From CAVQWT01 sp963717705 (GTDB lineage Bacteria > Pseudomonadota > Gammaproteobacteria > Burkholderiales > Casimicrobiaceae): DNA of 64,000 nucleotides. The translations under genes and the position numbers were made by a program. Positions 1 through 9,721 of the stretch are shown piece by piece (positions within the stretch are counted from its first letter, which is position 1; the number at the start of each line of letters is the position of its first letter). The notes below the pieces were generated by a model, which saw only the letters and a program-made list of their open reading frames with translations, was not told where the DNA came from and did not search any database. The stretch lies in assembly GCA_963717705.1 (NCBI GenBank), contig CAVQWT010000002.1, forward strand, positions 310,001 to 374,000. The letters are read 5' to 3'.

Positions 1-272
1 CCGGACGCACCCGAGGCGTCCGGCGTAATCGGCGCAACCCTCGGCGGCGCGGGCGGCGCCTTCGCTCCGGTTCCGGGCAGGACGCCCCCGCTCTGCGACC
101 CCGCGCGCGTCGGCGGCGGCGTGAGTTCGGGGGCGAGCTTCAGGACCGGCGGCGCCGCGCCCGGCGCCTCGACGGCGGACTCCGCCGGCGGCGCCTGTGC
201 CCCCACCTCCGCGAAGGCGGCGGGCAGCGCGACGGCCAGTGCCAGCGCGAGCGGTGTGGGGCGCAGCCTCAT
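1..272 (-). CDS. lptD: LPS-assembly outer membrane protein LptD, N-terminal part (runs off left edge)
   Basis: Reading the minus strand from an ATG at 272 gives an open frame of about 90 residues that leaves the window. It begins with a typical signal peptide (MRLRPTPLALALAVALPAAFA) followed by a Pro/Ala-rich stretch containing LKLAPELTPPP, which resembles the start of mature betaproteobacterial LptD. LptD is the outer-membrane barrel that inserts lipopolysaccharide. The identification rests largely on context: amgK-murU divergent from lptD is a common proteobacterial arrangement. The N-domain and barrel lie outside the window, so another secreted protein cannot be excluded. Confidence 0.6.
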   Translation of the reverse strand, partial: MRLRPTPLALALAVALPAAFAEVGAQAPPAESAVEAPGAAPPVLKLAPELTPPPTRAGSQSGGVLPGTGAKAPPAPPRVAPITPDASGAS

Positions 273-352
273 GCGGGGGAGTTTCGGTCCGTGCGGCAGA
301 ACGTGGGCGGGGGCGGTCGAGGCGAGGGGGGCGGTTCAGCGAATGGCGCGTG

Positions 353-369
353 TAAAATGCCGCATTCTA
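353..369. promoter_or_regulatory. Possible divergent -10 elements, lptD / amgK
   Basis: The 150-bp gap between lptD and amgK holds a TAAAAT hexamer on the plus strand (353-358) and a TAGAAT hexamer on the minus strand (364-369), each facing its own gene. No clear -35 element is seen for either, so this is only a plausible promoter region. Confidence 0.3.
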
Positions 370-422
370 GCGTGCCGTCCGCATCGCCTCGGGCGCCGTT
401 GCCTCCCGCGCCCGGATTCCCG

Positions 423-1448
423 ATGCCCCTCGCCCCCGACGAACGCCTTGCCGCGCTGACCCGCTGGGTCGCCGACCTCGTCGGCGAGCCGGCGCCCGCG
501 ATCGCGCCCGCCTCGGCGGACGCGAGCTTCCGGCGCTATTTCCGGGTGACCCCGGTCGCACCGTGGCGGGGACGCCCGACGCTGATCGCGATGGACGCGC
601 CGCCGCCGATGGAGAACTGCCGGCCTTTCGTCCACATCGCGTCGCTGCTCGCCGCTGCGGGCGTCAACGCGCCGCCGGTGCTGGCGCAGGACCTCGAACG
701 CGGCTTCCTGCTGCTCGGCGACCTCGGCACGGTCACCTACCTCGACGCGCTCGACCTGCGTTCGGCGCACGGGCTCTACCTCGACGCCATCGACGCCCTG
801 ATCCGCTTCCAGCGCACCAGCCGCGAAGGCGAACTGCCGCCCTACGACGAGGCGCTGCTCGCGCGCGAACTTGCGCTCTACCCCGACTGGTACGTCGCCC
901 GTCATCGCGGGGTCACGCTGACGCCCGAGCAGCGCGCAGTGCTCGACGACGCATTCGCGCGAATCCTCGCCAACAACCTCGCGCAGCCGCGTGCATTCGT
1001 CCACCGCGACTACCACTCGCGGAACCTGATGGTCAGCACACCGAATCCCGGTGTTCTCGATTTCCAGGACGCAGTCCACGGACCGATCACCTACGACCTC
1101 GTATCGCTGCTGCGCGACGCCTACATCGCGTGGGACGAGGAGCGGCAGCTCGACTGGGCGGTCCGCTACTGGGAGCGCGCGAAGCAGGCGGGCCTGCCGG
1201 TGGACGCCGATTTCGGCGCATTCTGGCGCGACTTCGAATGGATGGGCGTGCAGCGACAGCTCAAGGTGCTGGGGATCTTCGCGCGGCTCGCGCATCGCGA
1301 CGGCAAGCTGGGGTACGTCGACGACATGCCGCGCGTGGCGGCGTACCTGCGCGGTGCCTGCAGCCGCTACCGCGAACTCGGCCCGCTGCTGGCGCTCGTC
1401 GACGCCGTCGACGCGAAGCCGGCACCCGCCACGGGCTACACCTTCTGA
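423..1448 (+). CDS. amgK: N-acetylmuramate/N-acetylglucosamine anomeric kinase AmgK
   Basis: This is a 341-residue cytoplasmic protein of the aminoglycoside-phosphotransferase fold. Visible motifs are the catalytic loop FVHRDYHSRNLMV followed by VLDFQDA, the metal-binding Asp. In the Pseudomonas-type recycling pathway AmgK phosphorylates MurNAc (and GlcNAc) at C1, which feeds MurU. The frame is open from about 291, but the ATG at 423 (MPLAPDERLAALTRWV) matches the usual start of the family. The stop codon overlaps the ATG of murU (TGATG), implying translational coupling. The divergent lptD start lies 150 bp upstream. Confidence 0.88.
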   Translation: MPLAPDERLAALTRWVADLVGEPAPAIAPASADASFRRYFRVTPVAPWRGRPTLIAMDAPPPMENCRPFVHIASLLAAAGVNAPPVLAQDLERGFLLLGDLGTVTYLDALDLRSAHGLYLDAIDALIRFQRTSREGELPPYDEALLARELALYPDWYVARHRGVTLTPEQRAVLDDAFARILANNLAQPRAFVHRDYHSRNLMVSTPNPGVLDFQDAVHGPITYDLVSLLRDAYIAWDEERQLDWAVRYWERAKQAGLPVDADFGAFWRDFEWMGVQRQLKVLGIFARLAHRDGKLGYVDDMPRVAAYLRGACSRYRELGPLLALVDAVDAKPAPATGYTF

Positions 1449-2338
1449 TGGCGGGCGCCGCCACCGCGATGATCCTCGCCGCCGGACGCGGCGAGAGGAT
1501 GCGGCCGCTCACCGACACCTGCCCGAAGCCGCTGCTGCCTCTCGGCGGCAAGCCGCTGATCGTCCACCAGATCGAGGCCCTCGCCCGCGCCGGGCACCGC
1601 GACATCGCGATCAACGCCGCCCACCTCGCCGACCTGCTGATGGCGGCGCTCGGCGACGGCGCCGCATTCGGCGTCCGCCTCGCCTGGTCGCGCGAGCCCG
1701 AGCCGCTGGAGACCGCAGGCGGCATCGCCACCGCGCTGCCGCTGCTGGCCGCCGGGCCGGTCCTGATCGTCTCCGGCGACATCCGGACCGCGTACGACTA
1801 CACCGCGCTGGCGCCGAAGATTGCCGCGATGCGCGCGTCGCCCGCCGCGCCCCGCGTCCACCTCGTCATGGTGCCGAATCCGCCTTACCACCCGTACGGC
1901 GACTTCGCGCTGCTGCCCCCCGAGCGCGCCGAATCGCCGGAAGCGACACCCCCGCGGTCGCCGAATGCCGGGCGAATCGTCGCGGTCCCGGCAGTCACCC
2001 TTCCCTCCGCCGCCGCTCCATCCGGCACCCCCGAGGCGGACTCCCCGCGCCCGCGCCGGGCGAGTGGGGTGGTCGAGCCGGGCGCGAGCGCGGGGAGTCC
2101 GCCGCCGGTCGACCACCGCCCCGGCCCCGACCCGCTGACCTTCGGCAACATCGGCGTCTACGACACCGCGCTGTTCGCCGAACTTCCACGCCTGACCAAA
2201 CTCAAATTGCTGCCCCTGTTCCGGCAGTGGATCGCCGCCGGCCTCGTCTCCGGCGAACGATTCGACGGGCCCTGGGCGAACGTCGGCACACCCGACGACC
2301 TCGCCCGGCTCGACGCGGCGCAGGCCGACCAGGCCTGA
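1448..2338 (+). CDS. murU: N-acetylmuramate alpha-1-phosphate uridylyltransferase MurU, with an inserted low-complexity segment
   Basis: This nucleotidyltransferase makes UDP-MurNAc from MurNAc-1-P and UTP in peptidoglycan recycling, bypassing de novo synthesis. The N-terminal signature AAGRGERMRPLTDTCPKPL (G-x-G-x-R ... PKP) and the C-terminal GPWANVGTPDDLARLD are intact. At 296 residues it is about 70 longer than usual MurU proteins (about 220-230). The excess lies between GDFALLPPE (about residue 155) and LTFGNIGVY (about residue 230). It is Pro/Ser/Arg-rich, and part of it is encoded by a palindromic repeat at 2035-2103 that keeps the reading frame. The gene is coupled to amgK by a TGATG overlap. 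Activity probably survives because the insert sits between conserved blocks, but that is inference. Confidence 0.85.
   Translation: MAGAATAMILAAGRGERMRPLTDTCPKPLLPLGGKPLIVHQIEALARAGHRDIAINAAHLADLLMAALGDGAAFGVRLAWSREPEPLETAGGIATALPLLAAGPVLIVSGDIRTAYDYTALAPKIAAMRASPAAPRVHLVMVPNPPYHPYGDFALLPPERAESPEATPPRSPNAGRIVAVPAVTLPSAAAPSGTPEADSPRPRRASGVVEPGASAGSPPPVDHRPGPDPLTFGNIGVYDTALFAELPRLTKLKLLPLFRQWIAAGLVSGERFDGPWANVGTPDDLARLDAAQADQA
2035..2103 (+). repeat. Palindromic repeat element inserted in murU
   Basis: A perfect 16-bp inverted repeat (2035-2050 against 2088-2103) extends, after one mismatch, to a 23-bp stem (2035-2057 / 2081-2103) closed by a 23-nt loop. The loop contains the core GCGAGTGGGGTGGTCGAGC. 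The same 19-nt core occurs, inverted, in the loop of a hairpin between xthA and ntrC (6156-6210), where the stem sequence differs. The element keeps the murU frame open and encodes part of the extra segment. Confidence 0.75.
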
Positions 2339-2391
2339 CGACCACCGGCGCGACGCACCCTCCCGCGCGCCCATCCACGAGGAAACGACCG

Positions 2392-4449
2392 ATGACCCAA
2401 GCCGCACCCGCCGCCAATCCGCTGCTCGACTTCTCGGGCCTGCCGCGCTTCGACGCCATCCGCAGCGAGCACGTGACGCCGGCCGTCGAGACGCTGCTCG
2501 CCGCCGCGCGGTCCGCCGTCGACGCCGTCGCGACCGACCCGCGCCCGCCAACCTGGGACAACGTCGTCGAGCCGCTCGAAGACGCGCTCGACCGGCTCGA
2601 TCGCGCATGGGGCGCGGTCAACCATCTGAACGCGGTCGTCAGCACGCCCGCGTTGCGCGAGGCCTACAACGGCAACCTGCCGAAGGTGACGGCTTTCCAC
2701 ACCGACCTGGGGCAGGACGAGCGGCTGTACGCCCGCTACAAGGCACTCGCGGCAACGCCCGCCCACGCCTCGTTCACGCCGGCGCAGAAGAAGGCCGTCG
2801 ACAATGCATTGCGTGATTTCCGCCTGTCGGGCGCCGAGCTGCCGCCGCCGCAGAAGGCACGGCTGAAGGAAGTCGAGGAGGAACTCGCCAACCTGGCCGC
2901 CAGGTTCGACGACAACGTCCTCGATGCGACCAACGCGTGGTCGCTCCACCTCGACGACGCCGCACGGCTCGCCGGCGTGCCGGCGGAAGTGGTCAGCGCC
3001 GCCCGGACCGCGGCGGAGGCCGACGGCAAGCCGGGCTGGAAGCTCACGCTGCGGATGCCCTGCTACCTGCCGGTGATGCAGTACGCCGACGACCGCGAGC
3101 TGCGCGCCACGCTGCACCGCGCGTACACCACGCGCGGCTCGGAACTCGGCGCCGATCCCGCGTGGGACAACACGTCGATCATCGACCGCACGCTCGCCCT
3201 GCGCCACGAGGCCGCGCGCCTGCTCGGGTTCCCCGACTACGCCGAGGTTTCGCTGGCGCCGAAGATGGCGCGCGACGCAGCCGAGGTGCTCGCCTTCCTG
3301 CACGACCTGGCGACGCGATCGAAACCCTGGGCGGAGCGCGACTTCGCCGAGCTCGCCGCGTTCGCCCGCGACGAACTCGGGTTGCCAGAGCTCGCGCCCT
3401 GGGATCTCGCGTACGCCTCGGAGAAGCTCAAGGCGGCGCGGTATTCGTTCTCGGACCAGGAGGTGCGCCAGTACTTCCCCGAGGACCGGGTGCTGGCCGG
3501 CCTGTTCGGGCTGGTGCAGACGATCTACGGCGTCGGCATCCGTGCGGCGAAGGCCGTCGCGTGGCACGACGACGTCCGCTTCTACGAGGTGGTGGACGGC
3601 GCGGGCAGCGTCGTCGGGCGGTTCTTCCTCGACAACTACGCGCGCGAAGGCAAGCAGGGCGGCGCGTGGATGGACGACGCGATCAGCCGCCGGCGCGCAG
3701 GCACCCACCTGCAGCTGCCGGTCACCTACCTGACCTGCAACCTGTCCGCGCCGGTCGACGGCAAGCCTGCCACGTTCACGCACGACGAGGTGCTGACGAT
3801 CTTCCACGAGTTCGGCCACGGCCTGCATCATCTGCTGACGCAGGTCGACGTCGCGGCGGTGTCCGGCCTGTCCGGCGTCGAGTGGGACGCCGTCGAGCTG
3901 CCGTCGCAGTTCATGGAGAATTTCTGCTGGGAGTGGGACGTCGTGCGCTCGATGACCGGCCACGTCGACAACGGGGAGCCGATCCCGCGCGCGCTGTTCG
4001 ACCGGATGCTGGCGGCGAAGAACTTCCAGTCGGGGCTGCAGATGGTCCGCCAGATCGAGATGGCCACCGTCGACATGCGGCTGCATTCCGACTACGACCC
4101 CGCGGCGCCGCGCCCGCCGTACGACGTGCTCACCGACGTTCGCCGCGACGTCGCGGTGACGCCGCGCGCGGCCTACGACCGCTATCTCAACGGGTTCGGC
4201 CACATCTTCGCCGGCGGCTACGCGGCGGGCTACTACAGCTACAAGTGGGCCGAGGTGCTGTCCGCCGACGCCTACAGCCTGTTCGAGGAGGCCGGGGTGC
4301 TGTCGCCCGCCGCCGGGGCGAAGTTCCGCGACGAGGTGCTCTCGCGGGGCGGCAGCCGGACGGCGCTGGAGTCGTTCGTCGCCTTCCGGGGCCGCCCGCC
4401 CCAAATCGACGCGCTTCTGCGGCATAATGGAATGACGTTGTCATCGTGA
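2392..4449 (+). CDS. prlC: Oligopeptidase A (M3 family zinc metallopeptidase)
   Basis: This 685-residue cytosolic protein of the M3 thimet-oligopeptidase family carries the zinc motif TIFHEFGHGLHHLL (HEFGH, around residue 470) and the downstream VELPSQFMENFCWEW block with the third ligand. The C-terminal GFGHIFAGGYAAGYYSYKWAEVLSADA is also typical. In enterobacteria PrlC degrades free signal peptides and other short peptides. The ATG at 2392 follows a GAGGAAA ribosome-binding site. Its length fits the family (about 680). It lies 53 bp after murU on the same strand. Confidence 0.93.
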   Translation: MTQAAPAANPLLDFSGLPRFDAIRSEHVTPAVETLLAAARSAVDAVATDPRPPTWDNVVEPLEDALDRLDRAWGAVNHLNAVVSTPALREAYNGNLPKVTAFHTDLGQDERLYARYKALAATPAHASFTPAQKKAVDNALRDFRLSGAELPPPQKARLKEVEEELANLAARFDDNVLDATNAWSLHLDDAARLAGVPAEVVSAARTAAEADGKPGWKLTLRMPCYLPVMQYADDRELRATLHRAYTTRGSELGADPAWDNTSIIDRTLALRHEAARLLGFPDYAEVSLAPKMARDAAEVLAFLHDLATRSKPWAERDFAELAAFARDELGLPELAPWDLAYASEKLKAARYSFSDQEVRQYFPEDRVLAGLFGLVQTIYGVGIRAAKAVAWHDDVRFYEVVDGAGSVVGRFFLDNYAREGKQGGAWMDDAISRRRAGTHLQLPVTYLTCNLSAPVDGKPATFTHDEVLTIFHEFGHGLHHLLTQVDVAAVSGLSGVEWDAVELPSQFMENFCWEWDVVRSMTGHVDNGEPIPRALFDRMLAAKNFQSGLQMVRQIEMATVDMRLHSDYDPAAPRPPYDVLTDVRRDVAVTPRAAYDRYLNGFGHIFAGGYAAGYYSYKWAEVLSADAYSLFEEAGVLSPAAGAKFRDEVLSRGGSRTALESFVAFRGRPPQIDALLRHNGMTLSS

Positions 4450-4459
4450 CGGAGGAGTC

Positions 4460-5074
4460 ATGGCCCGTACCGCACGTCCGCACGCCCTCGCTTCCGGCGC
4501 CCTCGCGATCCTGACCGCGCTGCTCGCGGCCGTGGCCGGGAACGCGCTCGCGCAACAGGGGCAGCAGGTCTACCGCTACGTCGACAAGGACGGCCGCGTC
4601 GTCTACAGCGACCGCGCGCCGACCGGCGACGCCAAGGACGTCCAGCCGAAGCGGATGGGCGCCAATTTCATCGAGAACAGCGAGCTGCCGATCGCCGCGC
4701 AGCAGGCGATGGAGCGCTACCCGGTGACGCTCTACACCTTTCCCTGCGGCGAGCTCTGCCAGAACGCCGAGGCCCTGCTCAACCGACGCGGCGTGCCGTT
4801 CACGACGGTCAACGTCGAGGACCCGAAAGGTGCGGAGCAGCTGAAGAACCTGACCGGCGAGCTCAACGCCCCGGTGCTGCAGGTCGGCGACAAGCTGATC
4901 GGCAAGGGCTACAGCGAGCCGCGCTGGACCGCGCTGCTCGACGAGGCGGGCTACCCGAAGGCGCCGGTGACGCGCCGGATCGCGCCGACGCGCCCGCCGG
5001 CCGCGGAAGCGCCGGCCGACAGCACCAGCCAGGCCGTCGCGCCCACCCCGGGCGGCGGCTACCCCAAGAACTGA
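4460..5074 (+). CDS. Secreted DUF4124 plus glutaredoxin-like protein
   Basis: A 204-residue protein with a signal peptide (residues 1-31, ending ALAQQ), a DUF4124 segment (VYRYVDKDGRVVYSDRAP, about 37-54) and a glutaredoxin/thioredoxin-like domain (about 87-160). The latter carries a C-G-E-L-C motif, Cys96 and Cys100, spaced one residue wider than the usual CxxC. It ends in a Pro/Ala-rich tail. A strong GGAGGAG ribosome-binding site precedes the ATG, 10 bp after prlC. It is presumably periplasmic, with thiol redox the likely role; substrate and partner are unknown. This two-domain combination recurs in betaproteobacteria. Confidence 0.8.
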   Translation: MARTARPHALASGALAILTALLAAVAGNALAQQGQQVYRYVDKDGRVVYSDRAPTGDAKDVQPKRMGANFIENSELPIAAQQAMERYPVTLYTFPCGELCQNAEALLNRRGVPFTTVNVEDPKGAEQLKNLTGELNAPVLQVGDKLIGKGYSEPRWTALLDEAGYPKAPVTRRIAPTRPPAAEAPADSTSQAVAPTPGGGYPKN

Positions 5075-5219
5075 TGCCGCCGGCGGCGACGACCGCCGGG
5101 CGCGCCGGTGCCGCCCGTCGGCCGGTCCCGGTGCAGGCGGGCGCAGCGGCGTCGCTGCCGCGCCCCGCGGCCGGCACCCGCGGGTCCCGCGCCGCGCCCC
5201 TCCGCTGCTCCCGACCCGC

Positions 5220-5996
5220 GTGAAGCTCGCCACCTGGAACGTCAACTCGCTGAAGATGCGCCTGCCGCGCGTGCTCGACTGGCTCGCGCAGCACGCGCCG
5301 GACGTGCTTTGCCTCCAGGAAACCAAGCTCGAGGATCCGGGGTTTCCCGCGCTGGAGCTCGACGCCGCGGGCTACACCGCGCATTTCACCGGGCAGAAGA
5401 CGTACAACGGCGTGGCGCTGCTCGCGCGCAAGACCCTTCCGGCGGCGACCGACGTCACGCTCAGGCTGCCGGGTCTCGCCGACGACCAGAAGCGCGTGAT
5501 CGCGGCCTGTTTCGGCAACCTTCGCGTCGTCAATTTCTACGTGCCCAACGGCCAGTCGGTCGAGTCCGACAAGTACCGGTACAAGCTGGAGTGGTGTCGC
5601 GCCGCGAGCTCGTTCCTGCGGGCCGAGCTGGCCGTGCACCCGCGCCTCGCGGTGGTCGGCGATTTCAACATCGCGCCGGAGGACCGCGACGTCCACGATC
5701 CCGTCGCATGGGCCGGGCAGGTGCTGTGCACCGACGCCGAACGGCAGGTGTTCCGCGACTGGGCGGCGCTGGGGCTGGCCGATTCGTTCCGACTGTTCGA
5801 CCAGCCGCCCGCCACGTTCAGCTGGTGGGATTACCGGATGCTGGGATTCCCGAAGAACCACGGCCTGCGGATCGACCACATCCTGCTGTCGGCGCCGCTG
5901 GCCGCGTCGTGCATCTCGTGCACGATCGACCGCAACGCACGCAAGGGCGAGAAGCCGTCCGACCACGCGCCGGTGATCGCGCAGTTCGAGGTGTGA
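5220..5996 (+). CDS. xthA: Exodeoxyribonuclease III
   Basis: A 258-residue endonuclease/exonuclease/phosphatase-fold protein. Visible motifs are the N-terminal MKLATWNVNSLKMRLPRV, the catalytic CLQETKLED glutamate, VGDFNIAPEDRDVHDP and the C-terminal LRIDHILLS and PSDHAPVIAQF with the catalytic His. It cleaves abasic sites and removes 3' blocking groups in base-excision repair. The start is GTG at 5220. No strong ribosome-binding site is seen in the GC-rich 145-bp gap after the glutaredoxin gene, which otherwise shows nothing recognisable. Confidence 0.93.
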   Translation: MKLATWNVNSLKMRLPRVLDWLAQHAPDVLCLQETKLEDPGFPALELDAAGYTAHFTGQKTYNGVALLARKTLPAATDVTLRLPGLADDQKRVIAACFGNLRVVNFYVPNGQSVESDKYRYKLEWCRAASSFLRAELAVHPRLAVVGDFNIAPEDRDVHDPVAWAGQVLCTDAERQVFRDWAALGLADSFRLFDQPPATFSWWDYRMLGFPKNHGLRIDHILLSAPLAASCISCTIDRNARKGEKPSDHAPVIAQFEV

Positions 5997-6005
5997 CGAC
6001 ACGGT

Positions 6006-6140
6006 GATGGCGGGCGGGTCGCGCGGTCCACGTGCCCCGACGCAGCGCGGCGCGCACGGCGCCGACGCGAGCGGGCGAGTGGGGTGGTCGACCCCGAACG
6101 CGGCGGTGGCGGGCGGGCCGCGCGGTCCGTGCCCACCCCC
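6006..6140. repeat. Degenerate copy of the murU-type repeat with imperfect direct repeats
   Basis: The core GCGAGTGGGGTGGTCGA recurs at 6075-6091 in plus orientation. It is flanked by two near-identical blocks starting GGCGGGCGGG and continuing with CGCGCGGTCC, at about 6006-6035 and 6109-6138. Unlike the other two copies, no strong stem surrounds this core, so it may be a decayed or rearranged copy. Confidence 0.5.
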
Positions 6141-6155
6141 GGCCTCGCGTCGGAC

Positions 6156-6210
6156 TCGGCAGCCCCGCGCGCTGCTCGACCACCCCACTCGCTTCGCGCG
6201 GGGCTGCCGA
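6156..6210 (-). repeat. Palindromic repeat between xthA and ntrC
   Basis: A perfect 16-bp inverted repeat (6156-6171 / 6195-6210) encloses a 23-nt loop. On the minus strand the loop contains the same 19-nt core (GCGAGTGGGGTGGTCGAGC) as the element inside murU. It lies in the 250-bp gap between the convergent xthA and ntrC genes, where the hairpin could also help to terminate transcription, although no T-tract follows it. Confidence 0.7.
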
Positions 6211-6246
6211 CCCCGACGCTCTTCGCCAAGGGCGCCGTTGCCGATG

Positions 6247-7671
<1,425 letters not shown>

Positions 7672-7731
7672 GGCGAGACCCCGTGGCGGCTCGCAGTCGT
7701 ACGCATGCAGGTAGGCATCTTTCGCATTTCT

Positions 7732-8817
7732 CTATGAGGTACGGCCGCCCTCGAGCGGCAGCAGGATCGTGAACGTCGTGCGCCCCGGCGCGCTGTCGCA
7801 TTCGATCGTGCCGTGGTGCTGCGCGACGAACGTCTGCGCGATGGTGAGCCCGAGCCCGCTGCCGCCTTCGCGCCCCGACACCAGCGGAAAGAAAATGCGC
7901 TCCGCGAGTTCCGGCGGCACGCCCGGGCCGTTGTCCTCGATCGCGATCGCGAGCGCCAGGCGGTAGCGCTTGCGCGCCAGCGTGACGTAGCGCGCGACCC
8001 GGGTCCGCAGCACGATCCGCGGCTGCGCGGTGGCGCCGGTCACGGCCTGCGCGGCGTTGCGCACAATGTTGAGCACCGCCTGCGTCAGCTGCTCGCCATC
8101 GGCCTCGAGCTCCGGCAGGCTGGTGTCGAAGTCGCAGACGATGTCGATGTCGCGGAATTCGGCCTGCACCACGCCCTTGACCCGCACCAGGATCTCGTGG
8201 ATGTTGGTGCGCCGGTACGTCGGCAGCCGGTGCGGCGTGAGCAGGCGGTTGACCAGCGACTGCAGCCGGTCCGCCTCGCCGATGATCACCTGCGTGTACT
8301 CGATCAGCTGCGGCCGGTCGAGCTCCCGCTCCAGCAGTTGCGCCGCGCCGCGGATGCCGCCGAGCGGATTCTTGATCTCGTGCGCGAGGCTGCGGACGAG
8401 CTCGCGGTTCGCCTGGTGCTGCTCCAGCAGCCGCTCCTCGCGGGCGATCTTGAGCTGCTGGTCGATGTGGCGGAACTCGATGAGCAGCGCCGCTCCGGAC
8501 ACCTCGATCGGCGATACCGTTGCGTTGAGATGAAGCCTGGTCTTGCCGGGCGCGGCGAGCTCGAGTTCCTGCTCGGTGTAGGCCGCCCCGCTCGCCACCG
8601 CCATGCCGATCGCCGCCGTCAGCGCCGGCGAATCGCCGAACACGGTCCGCAGCGTGTGGCCGACGAGCTGGCGCTCGGAGATCTCGAACAGGTTCTCGGC
8701 GGCAGGATTCGCGTAGACGATTGCGTGCGCGCCGTCGAGCAGCATCACGGCGGTCGCGAGCAGCTCGAAACCGGCGAAGGCCGAGGGCACCGGAGCGGGA
8801 TCGACGAAGCGGATCAC
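7732..8817 (-). CDS. ntrB: Nitrogen regulation sensor histidine kinase NtrB
   Basis: A soluble two-component kinase. An N-terminal PAS domain (FELLATAVMLLDGAHAIVYA) is followed by the H-box SLAHEIKNPLGGIRGAA, the N-box VLNIVRNAAQAV and the ATP-lid motifs DNGPGVPPE and GSGLGLTIA. It phosphorylates or dephosphorylates NtrC according to PII (GlnB) state. The start is uncertain. The frame is open up to 8973; the GTG at 8817 places the PAS domain at the usual distance from the N-terminus, and a GTG at 8865 is an alternative. No strong ribosome-binding site precedes either. The 246 bp between this gene and the next one upstream (8818-9063) show nothing recognisable. Confidence 0.9.
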   Translation of the reverse strand: MIRFVDPAPVPSAFAGFELLATAVMLLDGAHAIVYANPAAENLFEISERQLVGHTLRTVFGDSPALTAAIGMAVASGAAYTEQELELAAPGKTRLHLNATVSPIEVSGAALLIEFRHIDQQLKIAREERLLEQHQANRELVRSLAHEIKNPLGGIRGAAQLLERELDRPQLIEYTQVIIGEADRLQSLVNRLLTPHRLPTYRRTNIHEILVRVKGVVQAEFRDIDIVCDFDTSLPELEADGEQLTQAVLNIVRNAAQAVTGATAQPRIVLRTRVARYVTLARKRYRLALAIAIEDNGPGVPPELAERIFFPLVSGREGGSGLGLTIAQTFVAQHHGTIECDSAPGRTTFTILLPLEGGRTS

Positions 8818-9063
8818 GGGCCGGCCCGGTGCGCGCGTGGTGCGGGAAAGGGACGGGAAGGACACGCCCGAGGCGTAGCAATATCCACGCCGACGGGACA
8901 GGCCGTCGCGTCCGCGCGCGGCAAGGGCGCCGCGGGTTGCCGCGCAGCGCGCGCGGCCGGGTCGTTGCACCACCGGTGAACGTGCGGCGCGCCAAATCGG
9001 CGCCGGCGATCGAACCGCGCGACCAGGATCCGGGACCGGGTGGCGCCACGGCCGCGCCGGTCG

Positions 9064-9624
9064 TCAGCGGGTGTTGCCGATTTCCTTGCGCAGCGCCTCG
9101 ATGTTGCGCTCGTGGACGCCGATCGCCTGGCGCATCCGGGCGATTCGCGTCCGGTACTTCTCGGCGTCGGCCCGCTCCTCGGGCAGCGGCGCCGGAGCGC
9201 CATCGGCGTACGCAATGCGCGCTTCGGCAAGCAGCTTTTCCTCGCTCGCGAGTTCGTCGCCGAGGACCTTGCGCCGGATGTCGTCGCGGCCCTTCTGCGT
9301 CGCGCTGTCGACCTTGGGAAAACCGGCCGGCGAAGGCGTGGCCGCGCGCGCGCTTCGCGGCGGGGACGCTCCGGTCGCCGGCGGCGGCGCGGCCAGGCCG
9401 GGCACGTTGAAGTACGAGAAGGCGCCGGATTCGGTGACGCAGCGATAGGTGTTGCCGTCGACGACGCTCGGCTTGTTGACACAACCGGACTCGCGCGCCT
9501 TCTCGGCGAGCGTGACCGCGCCGGCGACGGGGGCGAGTCCGCCGGCGAGCAGCACGACGAGCGCGCATGCGCGGACCGTCGTCGGCCGGGGCCGGAGTTC
9601 TGGAGGTGGCTCACGTCGAAGCAT
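9064..9624 (-). CDS. Secreted DUF4124-like protein of unknown function
   Basis: About 186 residues with a signal peptide (LVVLLAGGLAPVAGAVTLA), a short region containing two cysteines (GCVNK ... YRCVTESGAFSYF) and a charged C-terminal helix rich in Glu/Arg (RIARMRQAIGVHERNIEALRKEI). The arrangement resembles the DUF4124-type proteins often found between glnA and ntrB in betaproteobacteria. The ATG at 9624 is taken; an in-frame start at 9672 is possible but overlaps the glnA terminator. Function is unknown. Confidence 0.65.
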   Translation of the reverse strand: MLRREPPPELRPRPTTVRACALVVLLAGGLAPVAGAVTLAEKARESGCVNKPSVVDGNTYRCVTESGAFSYFNVPGLAAPPPATGASPPRSARAATPSPAGFPKVDSATQKGRDDIRRKVLGDELASEEKLLAEARIAYADGAPAPLPEERADAEKYRTRIARMRQAIGVHERNIEALRKEIGNTR

Positions 9625-9652
9625 CGCGCTGCAGTGTAACCGTCGAAGCGGT

Positions 9653-9684
9653 GAAGCAAAAGGGGCGGGCACGCAGCCCGCCCC
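9653..9684 (-). terminator. Rho-independent terminator of glnA
   Basis: On the minus strand a perfect 9-bp stem GGGGCGGGC / GCCCGCCCC (loop of 5 nt) is followed directly by TTTTGCTTC. It starts 38 bp after the glnA stop codon and separates glnA from the DUF4124-like gene and ntrBC. Confidence 0.85.
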
Positions 9685-9721
9685 CCGCTCGCCATTTCAA
9701 CGCGCACGCGGCGCGGCCGGT

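Noticed and set aside
2158..4425. A 755-codon minus-strand frame opposite prlC
   Set aside because: Antisense shadow of a gene with clear M3 peptidase motifs; its composition is typical of reversed GC-rich codons.
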